From Prevotellaceae bacterium (lineage in GTDB: Bacteria > Bacteroidota > Bacteroidia > Bacteroidales > UBA932), in assembly GCA_031264875.1 (NCBI GenBank), contig JAISDK010000009.1:1-5002 (forward strand): a stretch of 5,002 nucleotides of DNA, given 5' to 3'. The notes under the pieces are model-generated. The model saw nothing but the letters and a program-made list of their open reading frames with translations. It ran no database searches and was not told the DNA's origin. The translations under genes and the position numbers were made by a program. Positions 4,992-5,002 of the stretch are shown here, piece by piece. Position 1 is the first letter of the stretch. The number at the start of each line of letters is the position of its first letter.

Positions 4992-5002
4992 GTAAATGTG
5001 AT

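Overview
The window most likely comes from a member of the Bacteroidota, probably of the Bacteroidales type. The reasons are A-rich start regions with no Shine-Dalgarno motif, a candidate TAnnTTTG promoter box before the first gene, AT-rich intergenic DNA full of small palindromes, and protein sequences of the Bacteroidota kind. This assignment is inference; there is no rRNA or other marker gene here.

Layout: (1) positions 1-774 carry no credible gene. They hold a 15-bp inverted repeat at the left edge, a short dispersed-repeat block (195-259), a large nested palindromic element resembling a REPIN (271-563), and then an AT-rich promoter region (564-774). (2) Positions 775-4581 are one tight six-gene operon on the + strand, with gaps of 15, 29, 12, 7 and 6 nt. 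It encodes four TerD-superfamily proteins (two classical TerD, one TerA-like, one TerZ/TerX-like) followed by two tandem TerY-type von Willebrand A (vWA) proteins. (3) Positions 4582-5002 are again non-coding: a GC-rich hairpin just after the operon, a 120-bp palindromic element with 17-bp perfect ends, a second copy of the 21-bp repeat seen upstream, and more small palindromes.

Function: TerD-superfamily proteins are cytosolic, acidic, Ca2+-binding domains of the tellurite/chemical-stress (Ter) system. TerY proteins carry a metal-dependent adhesion site (MIDAS) and are thought to act as adaptors for them. The operon therefore looks like a compact TerD-plus-vWA sensing module. The membrane protein TerC, TerB, and the phosphatase and kinase often found with TerY are all absent between the two non-coding flanks. 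Inside the operon each family has diversified by duplication: the TerD-superfamily genes share their first residues (MAI-N/K-LEK), and both TerY proteins end in the same LPPPPPEV tail.
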